A stretch of DNA of 64,000 bases from Acheta domesticus. Taxonomy: Eukaryota > Arthropoda > Insecta > Orthoptera > Gryllidae. The translations under genes and the position numbers were made by a program. This document shows, piece by piece, positions 12,240-24,085 of this stretch (position 1 is the stretch's first letter; each line of letters opens with the position of its first letter). The notes below the pieces were generated by a model. The model searched no databases and had not been told where the DNA came from. It saw only the letters and a list, made by a program, of their open reading frames with translations. The stretch spans positions 144,192,734 through 144,256,733 of the forward strand of contig JAHLJT010000631.1 of the NCBI GenBank assembly GCA_031308135.1, read 5' to 3'.

Positions 12240-12240
12240 T
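12199..12240 (+). repeat. (ATT)n tail of the LINE
   Basis: About 13 ATT units directly follow AATAAAGTCACT and end at the duplicated target site. Confidence 0.95.
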
Positions 12241-12804
12241 AAGTACCCTCAAAATTAAAATATAGATTTCAAATTCATGGGGCCACGACATCAGCCAGAT
12301 CGATCGGGAAATATCAGCTTTGGAGAAAATCGGCTAAACGGTTTAGTCGCTACCGTCGTTCACAGACAGACAGGCAGACGTTTTGCCGTCAATCGATTTT
12401 TCGGTATCAAGGAGCCGTAAAACTTGGATTCTCGGTGCACCACGTGTTAAAGATTTTTTTTCTAAATTTAGGTGCTGGATTTATCCACTTCTTTCGTTAC
12501 CAGGGCTCTCGTAACGAAAGTAGTAAGAGTTTGTTTTTGCCTAAAATTCCCCGTTTTTTCGTGTAGCATTGCATAACATTCTCTTTATAAGAAGTTCCTT
12601 TTTAAGTGCGAGACAGTAAAAATTGCTAGCCTTCAGGGATTATCAGATTGGAGCGTAGCAATGAAGCTAATTTTTGTGAATTACGTTTTATTGTTAGGAC
12701 ATGATTTGCGTATTTGAAAAGCAGTTATAATTGTCAAATTTTGGTTTGATATTTGCTTGAAAACATTTAGTTTTTAGACCAAAGTTGTAACGAGTTGTAA
12801 CTAG

Positions 12805-12930
12805 TGTTGGCTCTAGCGGCCAAAAATGATTCAAATTTGGCGCCTGCGCCGCCCGAGTAAATCAAGAATTTATAACAATCTTTTGCATTAATTACCAGCT
12901 CAGAACATACATTTTAAACGTTTTTAGCAC
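12805..12930 (+). repeat. Direct repeat, first copy
   Basis: Contains tgttggct, gattcaaatttggcgcc, atttataacaatctttt and cattttaaacg in order. The same order recurs at 13318-13431, 510 bp downstream, with about one change in six bases. Confidence 0.8.
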
Positions 12931-13317
12931 AAAAAAATCTTTAAACTTGCATTCTTTTATTGTCAAGCCTTGTTTTTGTGTTTTTCTCTTAACGTTTTTT
13001 CTTTCTTCGACATTTGCTATCTAACATATGGACAAGGATCCTGTCCCAGGCTTTGAAGGTGAAGTCGTGCATCTCGCCTCGCATGATGTTATTTAAGACT
13101 TCGATCATTAGCCTTTCTCGGCTAACGCGCCGACACGGCAATGAAAACAAGATTATATCGAGTTTCTACCGAAAGTCGCCTCTGAAGTAAATGCAGCTGA
13201 AGTTAGCTTCCGATGCAATTGTCATTTTAACCAGGGTTTCGAAGCATTATCTGTCGTTACTGCAATGCACCGGCCCTGTCCAGCGAAGTCCGGTTCGACT
13301 CCGTTCGTGGGCGGGAA

Positions 13318-13431
13318 GTATGTTGGCACGAGCGGACAAAACTGATTCGAATTTGGCGCCGTCTGAGTCAGTCAAGTATTTATAACAATCTTTAGCATTT
13401 ATTACCAACTCAGAACCTATATTTTAAACGT
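13318..13431 (+). repeat. Direct repeat, second copy
   Basis: Partner of 12805-12930: gattcgaatttggcgcc, atttataacaatcttta, tattttaaacg. The sequences between and outside the pair do not align, so this looks like two copies of a short dispersed repeat rather than a tandem array. Confidence 0.8.
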
Positions 13432-14535
13432 CGCGCGTTGGAATAAATTTCCCCAAATTCCGCGCGCTAATTCTAAACAAAAGAGTAGAGTCATTTCTTT
13501 CACGATGTGCTTTGGAAGACAGGTTCTTTGGCGCCAGATTCTCAACTGTTTGTAAAAAAATGCTTTCAAACACGACCGCAAGGTTACAGCACTTACAGGT
13601 CATCTGGTAGGCCGGCGGTTTCCTCTATCGCAATTCTTAGGAATTCCGCGACCGAGCATTATTAGAAAATTCGAAACTCCACCACAGTGATTTCATAGTA
13701 GTCGTATTATCGGCATAGGGAAGCAATCATGAGTGCGTGTGTATTAGCGTGCCATGACGATTGGATTTAAACTCGAGACAGTTGGCAACGAGTAAAAATT
13801 CTAAGAGGTTCCAGCGGTTTTTCGCACCAACATGTTGAGTTGAAACTTAGCCACGGTTTGCTGGCCGAAATAAGTGCCAAACTGCTTTTCCCTTACCCCA
13901 AAACAGGTAAAGCCTAACTATCTATTCAATAATCACTGATTCTTTCAAATAAATATTCTAACAAGAGGGATACATTGCGATTTTGCAGAGATTCAGAGAG
14001 AGAATTGGAAGATATATCAACGCTTCGAACAGTTCCGCCGTGTATTTAGCTCTCCCATCTCGAAGTTATTTTGTTGCCTGAACGACTTGTAATGAGTTTT
14101 ACAAAAAATTAAGACCTCAGTCTTCACTTTTTAATTCATCGAATAAAATTCGAAGAATTAATGTGTTAATTCGAAGAGAAGTTATGGTATTAATAGTATT
14201 ACGTTATTATTACTAAAGGCTAGAAGGTACGCACTTTTGTAGTACAACTAGCTTGTATTGTGTACTGTACATACTACAACAATCAATATATATTCATGAT
14301 TGTTATATTTGTAGAAGTCAAATACGACGACTGTTTCTGGCAATCGAAATCAACGAAGGTAGGCACCATAGGCGCTTCGTATGAATTACTTGGATTTGAG
14401 TTATATTTGCATTATTTCTAACACTACGCCTTGTAAGCAACGCCGCGCTGGCAATAAATCTGGCAGCATTTTACAAAAAACATTAATTCTTCAAACTAAT
14501 ACATTTATGCTTGGACTTAGATTCGAAAAATTAAA

Positions 14536-15395
14536 CTAGTGGTGCCAGAATGACTCAGAGTTTCCCGTATTATTCTTCTATTTCCTTTGATCTCGGCTAG
14601 CTATTCGGACTTGCCACATACTTTTGCTGGCTATCGTCGCCCACACTACATTTTTTTTGACATTTTATTAATTTTTTCGGTTTCTCAAAAGATGAACGAA
14701 AATATTATTTTAAGAATATTAAAGAACAGTAAATCCTTGTACCCAAGAGCATTTTTCTTTGAAAAATTTGAAGCCGTTTTTAAGAAAATTACGTTTAAGT
14801 GCTACTGCAAATGCGAAAATTAAAGCTTATTTTCTCACAAAATTTTTTAATTTTCGAAAATTAAATTTTCGAAATTAATTTGAAGCATTTTAACTCACAA
14901 ATACCGTAGTGTTTACAAATTGCTAGAAATTTGCATATTACTGGTGTGAGAGATCTTTCAAAAAAATACATTGGCGTAATAAAAAAAAACATTCAAAATT
15001 AACTTTTCCTCATATAAAAGAGTGCTATTGCTCTATCCATTTGAAAAGTTTGAAGAAAGAATTTAGATCCAGTTTTGAGAAAATACCATTTGAGCGTTTC
15101 TGAAAATGCTGAATTTTCAGCTTGTTTCCAGAGAAAACGTTTTCAAAAAACTATGTGGCGTTTATGTCATCTCACAGAGTACATTAAGCATTAGCCTTAC
15201 CAACAGTTTAAAGAAAAAATTGGAGCCGTTTTTGAGAAGAACTTGTTTTTGTATTTTTTCAACTACTTATTGCACGCAATATTGCGCGAAAACTATTAAA
15301 ATTTTCAAAAAAATGTACACTTAATGAAAGAAGTAATAATGAAAAAATATTTTATTAGAAGGAAAAATCTCAAGAAAAAATATTTGGAGCCCTGT
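14536..15395 (-). mobile_element. HINE-like repeat, copy d1 (3' part, inverted)
   Basis: The 3' terminus CTAGTGGTGCCAGAATG is at 14536, preceded by A (T on the element strand). Module units follow to about 15390, where the sequence meets the 5' region of copy d2 head to head. The result is a large imperfect palindrome, 14536-16886. Confidence 0.85.
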
Positions 15396-16886
15396 TATGT
15401 AATGCTGGGGAAAATCGATTTTGAGATTTTACACATTTTGAGGATCCCCTGATACCGATAAAGTGGTGTGTTTGTTTGTTTTTTGTTTTTTTTTTCAAAA
15501 CGTCCGGCCAGCCGGCGGTCCATTCGTCCGTCTGTTCTTCCGTCTGTCTGTACGTCCGTTTGTCCGTCTGTGAACAACACTAGCGCCAAAACCATACGTG
15601 CAATTTCTTCCAAAATGAATATTCCCAAGTCAATCTGCATCCAATCCATGCGTCGCGATTTTGAAAAACGTTCTTCAAAATTTGGGGATACTTTACATGA
15701 AGCCCCCCGGATATTTTCGAAATTTTATCAAAAAACGGCTCCAAATATTTCTTTAAATCTCTTGCAAGTTTAAAAATGCATTTATAAAGGTGGCTCGGGT
15801 TTCATTTTCACGGTTAACTCTGAATTTTCGAAACTTTCAAAAGTTTAAAATTTTTTCGGCGACTTCCTACAAGTAAAAGATTGAAGATAGATATTTTTCC
15901 TCCAAAAAAATTGTTCTCAAAAGTGAATTCTATCATTAAGGTCACGTACATTTTTCTAAAAATTATAGATGTTTTCCCGCAATATTCCCGCAATTTTAAT
16001 AAAATTGCAAAAACAAGATTTTCTCAAAAACTGCTCCGAATTTTTTCTTTAAGGTTTTAGTAGGGATAGTACTAAATGAACTCTATGAAATGACTTAAAC
16101 GCCATATTGTTCTATCCTTTTGTTTTTGTTTTTTAATTTCAAAAATGTACTTTTTTAGCTTGCCTCCCACGTCGGAAATATTTAGATTAGTGGCAATTTG
16201 TGGACATTATTATACTAAGGAGTACATGTGCTTTAAATAATGTCTAGTAAAGTTTCTCGAGAACTCAACAATTTTCTGTGAAAAGTAGCTCAAAATTCCG
16301 CATTTATCAGAAACGCTCAAACGCCAATTTCTCACAAATGGCTACAAATATTTTCTTCAAATTTTTGGAACAGATAGTACTAATTGCACTCTTTTATATG
16401 TTGTTCAATTTGTGTTATCCTTTTTTTTTGTTTTTTCAAATTTTTTTTGTTTTTTAATATTTTTGAAAGATCTCTCACACCTTTAATATGCACATTTCCG
16501 GCAATTTCTAAACGCTATTGTATTTGTGAATGTATGTGCTTAAAATAACTTTAAATGAATTTTTTCGAAAACTCAGAAGTTTTCTGTGAAAAGAGCTTCA
16601 ATTTTTGCATTTTTAGTATCGCTTAAACCGCATTTTGTTAAAATCGGATCCAAATTTTTCAAATTAATTTGCTGTTTAGGACAAGGTTTTACTTTTTTTA
16701 ATATTTTAAAATTGATATTTCCGTTCTACCATTAGGAAAACGAAAAATTAAGAAAATGTCCAAAACATTTACTTCGGGTGGCGATAGATGGCAGCTTGCG
16801 TATGTGGCAAGTCCGAATAGATAGCCGAGACCAAAGTAAGTAGGAAACTAATACGGGAAAGTCTGTGCCATTCGTAGCACCACTAG
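15396..16886 (+). mobile_element. HINE-like repeat, copy d2, near full length
   Basis: It starts in the conserved gttatgtaatgctg segment, so the extreme 5' terminus is lost. It runs through the (GTCY)n array (15497-15570) and core to four tandem modules, with landmarks gctccaaat-like at 15737, 16032, 16340 and 16646 (spacing 295-308 bp). It then passes the inner 12-mer and ends GTAGCACCACTAG at 16886. The next base is C, the only one of twelve 3' ends here not followed by T. Short frames such as 15468-15773 are not genes. Confidence 0.88.
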
Positions 16887-17010
16887 CTCATTATCGTGAC
16901 CCGGCAATGAATTTTTTGAGCCGAAAGTTCGCCGTTTTTTCGCGCAGCATTACATAACTTACCCTATACTACATTTGTATGTATGCCGAAATGTGAAAAT
17001 GAAGAATGAA
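16887..17010 (-). mobile_element. HINE-like repeat, copy e (5' fragment)
   Basis: Contains the 5' segment in inverse orientation (acccggcaatgaatttt, gcagcattacataactt, accctatactac), decaying near 17010. It abuts the 3' end of d2, implying that d2 inserted into this copy. Confidence 0.8.
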
Positions 17011-17328
17011 ACATCTGGCACATTTGTGTCATTCATTTAACTCAACGTGACTTGAGAAGATGGATGCGACGTAATTTAGAATTTGTATATTATTTCATAT
17101 TTTTTGTTCCTTTTGTTATTTCCGAGGTATTGATATGTTTACACATAAACCTTTTAGAAATGATTTAAAACCTGTTTGATAATCCATGTTAGTTTTCGCA
17201 ACTAATGATCTACGGTTTGTAATGAGTTTTACAAGAATTAATGAGTGATATGTGTTAATTCGGAGAGAAATTGCGGTATAAGTTATGAGACATAACCATT
17301 ATTAAGGGCGAGAAATTATGTGATGTTT

Positions 17329-17600
17329 TAGTATCCATTGTTCTCAGCTAGGGCACTGCCCCAAAGAGGAGAGCCTAACATCCCGACCACTCTCCCGATC
17401 AGTGAGGTAATGTGGCCCATGCATGTGTAAACTGTGCCTGTAAAGGAAGAGGAGGCTTCAAGGATGAAGAAGGAAAGATCGCTGGAAGTCCGTACCACAA
17501 CGGCGTCATTTGTATGGTATTGATGCGAAAAATAACGAAATACTTCCCGAAAAGAGCAGTAGCCCCTAAGCATTATCCGCCAGATTGTGGCTAAATTCGA
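17329..17600 (-). repeat. SINE-like repeat, partial copy
   Basis: Matches the body of the repeats at 17965-18410 and 23598-24085: a caccgcccc-like block, tgcatgtgtaa, and ggaagaggaggaaagatcgc-like sequence. The tRNA-like head is not clear. Only this middle part is recognisable. Confidence 0.5.
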
Positions 17601-17689
17601 CACAGCAAGTGTCCAAAGGTTGCTACCGTCGGCATCTGAAGCCTAGGGACTGTCGGTGAACGACGCTGCAGAGGCGACGGCTGTTTCCA

Positions 17690-17935
17690 GCGTGCCGTGT
17701 CGCGGGGGGGGGGGGGGGCAGGTTCGCGCCCCGGCCGAGGAGGTGAAGCGGAGCGGCGCGGCGCGGCGCCTCGCCGTCACGGCCGGCTGGACACGCCCGA
17801 TTTCCAACGCCGCGCCGCCGTCGCCGCGATAATTGCGGGCGCGCATGTGACGCACGCTGAAGGCGGCAGCGCAGCAGAAGCACCTGATGCGAACGCGTTG
17901 GTGGGGGCGGTCATTAGATGAGCGGGGGAGGGAAA
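17690..17935. other. CpG-rich islet with a G16 homopolymer
   Basis: About 245 bp of very CpG-dense sequence beginning with a run of 16 G (17703-17718). Open frames on both strands are low-complexity Arg/Ala/Gly and are not credited. It lies just left of a SINE-like repeat, as does the islet at 23440-23515. Confidence 0.6.
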
Positions 17936-17964
17936 CAAGGTAGAGGCGGAATGCCGCGCGCGTT

Positions 17965-18410
17965 AACTTCTAAGGTCGTTAGTCTCGTAAGTGTAGTGCA
18001 TGATTTCTTTCGAGATGTTCTTCCCTGTTGAATGGACAGATTCGGAGCCGATCTACACGTCGGCTTGCGGAATTTCTCTCAACCAGATATCTCCTAATAG
18101 TGGGGCACCGCCCCTGCTGGGACACGCTCTTACCTGCCGACAGGTCTCCCTACATCTGTGGTAGTGTATGCATGATAGTGTAAGTGTTTGAAGGTAAGGA
18201 GGTGAAGACATGACAAGGAAGAGGAAGGAAAGATCGCGCGCGGTCCATGGCCCGTTAGTTAGAGTCCTGTTCGCAGTGGTTTTGATCGAAGATATCACGG
18301 AAAACTACCAATCAGTGCAGCTTCGAAAATTCTGCCGCCTTCGGGATTCGAATCCTACGCCCTCCCTGTCAGAGACACTGCAGTGACATCAATTTATGCC
18401 GTGAATACGA
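17965..18410 (-). repeat. tRNA-headed SINE-like repeat
   Basis: Aligns with 23598-24085 over its length: aaggtcgttagt, gtagtgcatg, gaagaggaaggaaag, ggcccgtt.gttag, cacggaaaactacc and cactgcagtgacatc. On the minus strand the first part contains GGATTCGAATCCC, a good Pol III B-box, downstream of a tRNA-like stretch. The following body, with its TTTTCC and cttcctcttcc blocks, resembles SINEs I recall from orthopteroid insects. A poly-A or simple tail is not obvious. Confidence 0.55.
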
Positions 18411-18669
18411 TACTCGCTCAAGATGAACCGGAGCTTTTAGGTCTCAAAATTAAACAGTCACATTTGTAAGCTTTTGACTCTATATTTCTCAATACTATGC
18501 TTTCTCACTTTCACAAGCACCTGAATACCTCCATCATTAAAAGTTTGTTGACCTTTGTGTTGCAACTACTGCCGAACGGCATTGAGGAATAGTCAAGGAA
18601 GTCGTAAGTGTAGGGTCCAGTAAACATTATTGAGTTCAGTAATCATCATAATGTTCATAAGTATATGCT

Positions 18670-19265
18670 GTTTCAAAAACTGTGTGACTACTGGGTACCA
18701 AGAAAACTGTGAGCTTTTAGACGAACAGGATAGCATGGAATTGAAACATTTGGATGAGAAAAGGTAGGATTTTGAGAAGCTTATCTGCGACGAAAACTGG
18801 GCGCTTCACTTCGCCTGAAATAAAGTGATCATCGTTGCAGGGTAAGCATGCAAATTCGCCGCCACACAAGAAGTTCCAGAACAACCCAAGAAGTTACGGA
18901 TAGTATCTGTCAGCAAAGTGACAGCAAGTATTTTGGGTATAGGCTAAGACTTATGCATGTAAATTTCCTGCCTCGTGGTATCGTTCGGCCACCCCATTCA
19001 ATACTATTGTCATGTTCTAAAGGATATACCTTAGGCTATGAGGAAAAGGCTACCTGATTTCATCACGGAGAAAGCTCATTTTCAAGACATCTCTCAACTC
19101 TATAATGCACGTCTTAGAGTCAGAACACTGCAAAAATTGCATCGGAAGCAACTGCCACACCCACCACACAGATCTGATGTTGCTTCTAGCGATTTTCATT
19201 TTTTAATCCTTTAACAGTCGCATACCCTTCCCTTTCCGAAAATCCTGAATGAGGAGTCGGCGGTG
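18670..19265 (+). pseudogene. mariner (DD34D) transposase pseudogene
   Basis: The relic is broken into several frames but in mariner order. LCDYWVPRKL (18680-18709) matches the conserved block before the catalytic domain. CDENWALHF (18786 on) corresponds to the GDETW block and keeps the first Asp. HVNFLPRG (about 18955) is the block between the first and second Asp. YNARL (about 19100) is where the second Asp should be, but it is lost. HPPHRSDVASSDFHF (about 19157) corresponds to the final HPPYSPDLAPSDFH block with its third Asp kept. Numerous stops show it is dead. I did not find inverted termini or TA duplications. Confidence 0.8.
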
Positions 19266-19284
19266 GACCCCAAAATAAATTGCA

Positions 19285-20101
19285 AAAATTTAAAGAAAAT
19301 GCTTTTATATTTAACAACAAATTATAAATACATTTGTCAATATAGTACAATCATTTTCTGCACTTTTTAAAAAAAATATTAACGCCATTTTGTTCTTTTC
19401 TTTTGTTTTTTTTTAATTAAAAAAATATTTTTTATTTCTCTCACGTCGTTAATATTTACATTAGTGGCGATTTACTTTATTAGCGGCGATTTGTTCACAT
19501 TATTTTATTTATGAGTGCATGTGCTTTAAATAATGTCATAAGTTTCTTGAAAAGCTCCAATTTTTTTCTTCAAACTTTTCGAATGCATAATGTTTATTGC
19601 ACTCTTTTATATGACGTTAAGTTCATTTTGGAGTATTTTTTTAATTCAAAAGTTACACAAATGTAATTTCTTTGAAGGAGCTCTCACGCGGTTTGTATGC
19701 CTATTTCCAGCAATTTGTAAACACTATTGTATTTATGAGTTCAAGTGCTTCAAGTTACTTCAAATAAAGTTTTTCGAAAACTCAAAAATTTTCTGTGAAA
19801 ATTAGTTCCAAATTTCGAATTTACAATAGCACTTAAACGCCATATTCTTAAAAAAGCTACAAATCTTACAAAGAAAATTGTCAATTAGGACGAGGTTTTA
19901 CTATTCTTTAACATACTTAAAAGAATATTTCCGTTTTACTGTCAGGAAACCGAAAAATTAAGAAAATGTCAAAAAAATATACTTCGGGTGGCGACAGATG
20001 GGTGCTGGCAACAGTATGTGGCAAGACCGATTAGCTAGTCGAGACGAAAGGAGAAAGAAAATGAATACGGAAAAGTCTGTGTCATTATGTAGCACCACTA
20101 G
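19285..20101 (+). mobile_element. HINE-like repeat, copy f (3' part)
   Basis: Two to three module units end in atacggaaaagtctgtg and the 3' terminus ATGTAGCACCACTAG at 20101, followed by T. The left border near 19285 is vague and adjoins the mariner pseudogene. Confidence 0.85.
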
Positions 20102-20262
20102 TATTTTCTTAATTTAGCAATTGGATTTATCCACTTTTTCGTTATCAAGGCCTAGCAATGTTCTTTTTCTACCGAATATTCGTCGTTTTTTCGCGCAACA
20201 TTACATAACTTTCCCTACACTACGTATATATTACGTATATTCCGTACACGTGAAAATAAAAT
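20102..20262 (-). mobile_element. HINE-like repeat, copy g (5' fragment)
   Basis: Inverse 5' segment: tttagcaattggatttatcc, gttatcaaggcc, gcaacattacataactttccc, then an eroded terminus with repeated tacgtata. Copy f appears inserted in it. Confidence 0.82.
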
Positions 20263-23200
20263 AGTAAGTCACTGATTTATTACATTAGGAATCATTTTTA
20301 TTTCTCCGCCTTTCGAAAGCATCTACCATGCTACGATCCGTATTTTGTATCAAACCTAGTGCCCGTTGGTTCAAATAAGTCGCACCGTCGAATAAATAAC
20401 GCTCACATAAATTTAGTAAACTGTAAACTGATATTCACGAAGGAGAAAAGTACATCTCCTCCGCCGCTTTCATAGCTACTCATTAACATATCTGTTGCAT
20501 CTAGAGCAAGCTTTTATTTCTACAGCAGGTGATCTTACTGAGGTACCTTCGTATCCAATTAACAGTGACTTAATAAGAAATGCTAGTCATGTTTCGGTAG
20601 AGCTTACATATGTTTACCCAGTCGTCACTCAACAGGATTGGATAATCTGAACTACACTCCCTAATAATTACGGCCACAAAGGAGATTTTATCTCAGTTCA
20701 AAACAGCGAAGAGCGGGTAGATTGTGTTCTAGTTGGCACTGAAATAACTTTTCTTCAAGCCTGGCGAAGGCGGCTACTCAGTTTTAACTAATTAAAATTA
20801 ACTTTTCCTGATTGGGGTAAAATGGTTAAATGTTTTGAGAATGAACTGGCTGGTTGCTTCTCTCTTCGCTTGCCGTCCTATTTACTCAGCACTCCCCTTC
20901 AATTAATAGCAACGAAAAAATGTATTTACCCTGCTTTTGTGTGTCCCGACACAGATCATTGAACATTGTCTGGCTTCTCTTTCTAATTGAAAGAGATCTA
21001 TAGTTTTCTGCATTTTCATCGTCAACCAGTTTGATGAACGGAATACCAAAGTGTTTCAAGACAACATCGAAAAATGAAACTAAAAACAAAAAAATGGTGG
21101 TAGAAAAATTAAATGAGTTTGTGGTAGAAAAAAACAAAAAAGAATTTCTAAATCTGTTCCTGAAAACATCCTACATTTCTTCAATCAGGGAATTCAATAT
21201 ATTTACGTGATCTATATAATGGTGGAGCAACCTGAATATGAATCAGTCATACATATTAAAATGATGTTGATATTCGAAATTATAAGTAAAGTAGCCTAAT
21301 TTTTATTAATTACCTTTAACCTGAAAAGAATAAAATCTACAACAATCATGGAGCTTATAAAGATTGTCACTCACAATTTGAAAATCACATTATTGAAAAG
21401 AATCGCCAATATTCCCAATAACAGCCTACTCTCGAGTTTTATAAAGGCTGTAAATCTACGACAGAGGACAGCGGTCTTGTTTTCACCGCAATTGTAAAAA
21501 TTGAGATTTTTGCAGGTTGAGAAACAAAACAACATCGGTCGGAATCGTTACTGCAACCTTGATTCTGGAAAGCGAGCAGACACAGAAAACCTTTGACAGG
21601 TCGCCCTGAGTTTAAAAAATAAAGAAAAGAGAGTGACGCAAACTTAACCGTCCTGCCCCACAAATCTTTCCTCCGAGCTCTCACTCAGGAATATCGCGTT
21701 GCGCCCGAGATCTCCGCCTGGCGAAGGCGGTAGATGATCCGGAGCGGGGCGCGGGGGCTTCAGTTACGCAAAGTGAACTTTCTAATCTAACGTAACCCGC
21801 TGTCATTATTGCTCCGAAAGGCGCGGACCCGCTTTCAATGTGCGTTAATAAACAACGAGAGTAAACAAATTATGTACGTGCGCTCCAAACGTCAACGATA
21901 AGATTCCAATTCGAACGACGTCGCGGCGGTCAGAATTTCACGATCTAGACCTGGTTCACGGACCCCATCCGCAGCCCGCATCGCCCTGGCGCCCACTGGA
22001 CTAAAAGATTCGCAGATAAAATAGTGGAGATAGAGAACTGGCCTGCGTCGTTATAGTATTTTACGTGGTTCGAAGTCCGATTACGAGGAGATTTCGCCTA
22101 GCTTCCCTGAAGCTTCTGGAACCCGGCGCATTTACAGATGCAAAGAACGTCGTTGTCCGGTATGCCGCTAATTGGATAGTTGATCAAAATACGTTTCTCA
22201 TAACATTCGAATTTCTGAAATAACATCCGCCTCCGGTTCGTAGCAGTATTATAAAAAACAAATGCTGTAGGAAGTTCCACAGAGCATTAAAGTAAATTCA
22301 TGAGTATTTTACAAGAGACAAAGTGCCAAACGAAAATCATTTCCATATGCGATTGCATAATTACATGAACATATTTTTGACTTGACATTTAAACCTTCAG
22401 TAGAAATTATTAAACCACAAACTGAGTAAACCCAAAGTAATATTGCGATAAATAGCATAACTAAATTGGGTCACAACTTCGAACGAAAACATACGACGTG
22501 ATTTGCTATCGAGCCGCTAAGTAAATTCGTCTAATAGTTTCTATATCGTTCTCGTCGTATCTGTTTTCTCATACGAAATATAAATTCTGAAATTGCCATG
22601 GTAAAAAAACTTACTTAACATTATTTCATCTGAGATATATTGACACATATGTAATGCCGTAGAACGGACATATAAAATCTTAGTTTTGCCCAAAAAAATT
22701 CACATTCAGACCGGAGATCAGTGCATCTCTTAGCTTTCAGTTCCAAGTTTGAAGATTTATCTATCCTGAGGGAAAAGGTGTGGATTTAATTTTCTGCAGA
22801 CGCTCCCACATTGCGACGCCAGAATACACGACTATTTTAATGCTTGTAGGTCAGATAAAGTGCGTGGTGGATGTTCATCAATAGCTGCTTCTATTTCAGC
22901 ATGATAAAATTCATAAGAGATATTTTTATTAATAATTTTAACTGTGTATTGTTTTAAATTAAATTTAATGAAAATAAAAGGCTTAAAGAAAGTGTAGTGA
23001 CATCTCACTAAAAAATAAATAAATACAAATACCAACACAAATAAAAGAAAAAACATCAGAAAAAATGATATGAAAATCACTAAAACATTCTTAAACCGGC
23101 GTTTAATGACTTAATATAATTCCACAAAACATATCGATTGCAGAGCGTTTCATTTTAAATTATAAGTAAATCTCAAAATCAATAAATTTCTAATTTAACG

Positions 23201-23597
23201 GTAATTTGAAAGTCTGTAAATCCGATAAGTAATTGCTCAAAACCTATTCCCAGAAACGAAAATCTCGAAAAATATGTGCAAATTTCATTTTCTCCGATTA
23301 CGCACGACAGAAAATGTTCCATCCTGAAGTGCCTATCTCAACAAATAATAGGTAAGAATAAACAATTGGTGACATTAAAACCCATTTCAGGAGAACTTCC
23401 TCCCTTCCATCCTCGTGCTGGACGCATTGGGCGCTGCGTTATTTCGTCTGTTACGCACCCGCGCCGCCCCGCGCCGCCCCGCTCCGCCCCCCCCCTGCGC
23501 GGCTTCAATTAACTCAACCTGTCTTACAAAAATAATACAATTTTTGAAGTTTCTTTTGAAGATTCTTCGTTACAATTCCGGGCGCGTCAATTGCTAA
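20263..23597. other. Unassigned DNA with two GC-rich patches
   Basis: No coding domain or RNA gene recognised over 3.3 kb. GC rises at 21690-21960, and there is a short C-rich, CpG-rich block at 23440-23515 (gcgccgccccgcgcc). The 83-codon minus frame at 20886-21137 includes a translated short duplication (gtggtagaaaaa twice) and is not credited. Confidence 0.5.
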
Positions 23598-24085
23598 GGT
23601 CGTTAGTTCCGTAAATGCAGTGCATGTTTCATCGCGGGAGGTGGTGGATGACGAGGCTGGCGAGATTCGGGGCTCTCCTACATATCGACTTGGGGGGATT
23701 TTCCCGAACCAAGTATCTTCCACCAACCGGGACAAGCTCTAGGCTCAAGACTGGTCTCCAAGCACGTCGAGTAGTGTAGTGCATGTATGTGTAATTGTGT
23801 AGTCGGTGTGTGCACTTTGCACATAAGAACAAGGAAGAGGAAGGAAAGTTCGCATTCGGTCCGTGGCCCGTTTGTTAGGGTACTACTCACCTGATGTTGA
23901 TTGGAGAAACCACGGAAAACTACCGATCAGAGCAGGTAGCCGCTAGAATTCTTCTCCAGACAGCAGATGAATTCGACTTAATTGGCTACCTAGTGTGGAA
24001 AATACTGCAACCTTCGGAACTCACGCTCTAGGTCCTGCCGGTCAGAGGCACTGCAGTGACATCAGTCGATGTCCTGAACCACCGC
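23598..24085 (-). repeat. SINE-like repeat, second long copy
   Basis: Same order of blocks as 17965-18410, from aaggtcgttagtt to gcactgcagtgacatc. The B-box position is mutated here (ccttcggaactcacgc on the plus strand). A stretch near 23640-23700 differs. Confidence 0.55.

Larger units (their letters stand above)
10761..12240 (+). mobile_element. 5'-truncated jockey/CR1-type LINE with ATT tail
   Basis: Inserted in HINE copy c with the 5-bp target duplication AAGTA (10756-10760 and 12241-12245). It holds the last part of a reverse transcriptase ORF, about 870 bp of 3' UTR with internal TTA repeats near 11405-11470, a GC-rich terminal hairpin-like ggcctaatggcc, an AATAAA, and a tail of about 12-13 ATT units. 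Microsatellite-like tails are characteristic of CR1-type LINEs. The RT protein resembles the C-terminal RT segment in the minus-strand LINE at 34 kb. Confidence 0.9.
10470..12605 (-). mobile_element. HINE-like repeat, copy c, split by a LINE
   Basis: Part one, 10470-10760, holds the module next to the core (landmarks gttggcgccatttttt, gggtttcatgtaaagta). The element resumes at 12241 with aagtaccctcaaaattaaa, then the core (ccagatcgatcggg), a short microsatellite (12360-12382), the caccacgtgtta block and a decayed 5' end near 12605. The 1480-bp interruption is a LINE flanked by a duplicated AAGTA, so the LINE is younger than this copy. Confidence 0.85.
12606..14535. other. Mostly unassigned DNA holding a pair of diverged direct repeats
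   Basis: No coding domain recognised. Composition is more balanced than the surroundings between 13000 and 13900. The only clear structure is the repeat pair listed separately. Confidence 0.5.

Noticed and set aside
6256..16886. Reading the CTAGTGGTGC ends as ordinary terminal inverted repeats of a TA-inserting DNA transposon
   Set aside because: Most copies have a different opposite end, the 12-mer repeat is asymmetrical, and the bases outside TA (G, then T) are constant. Only the 54190 element and the head-to-head pair look symmetrical.
17697..17921. Protein-coding exon in CpG-rich sequence
   Set aside because: Open in several frames on both strands with low-complexity Arg/Ala/Gly translation, which follows from composition.
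18330..18360. A tRNA gene around ggattcgaatcc
   Set aside because: No cloverleaf can be closed. The block is part of a repeated SINE-like sequence.
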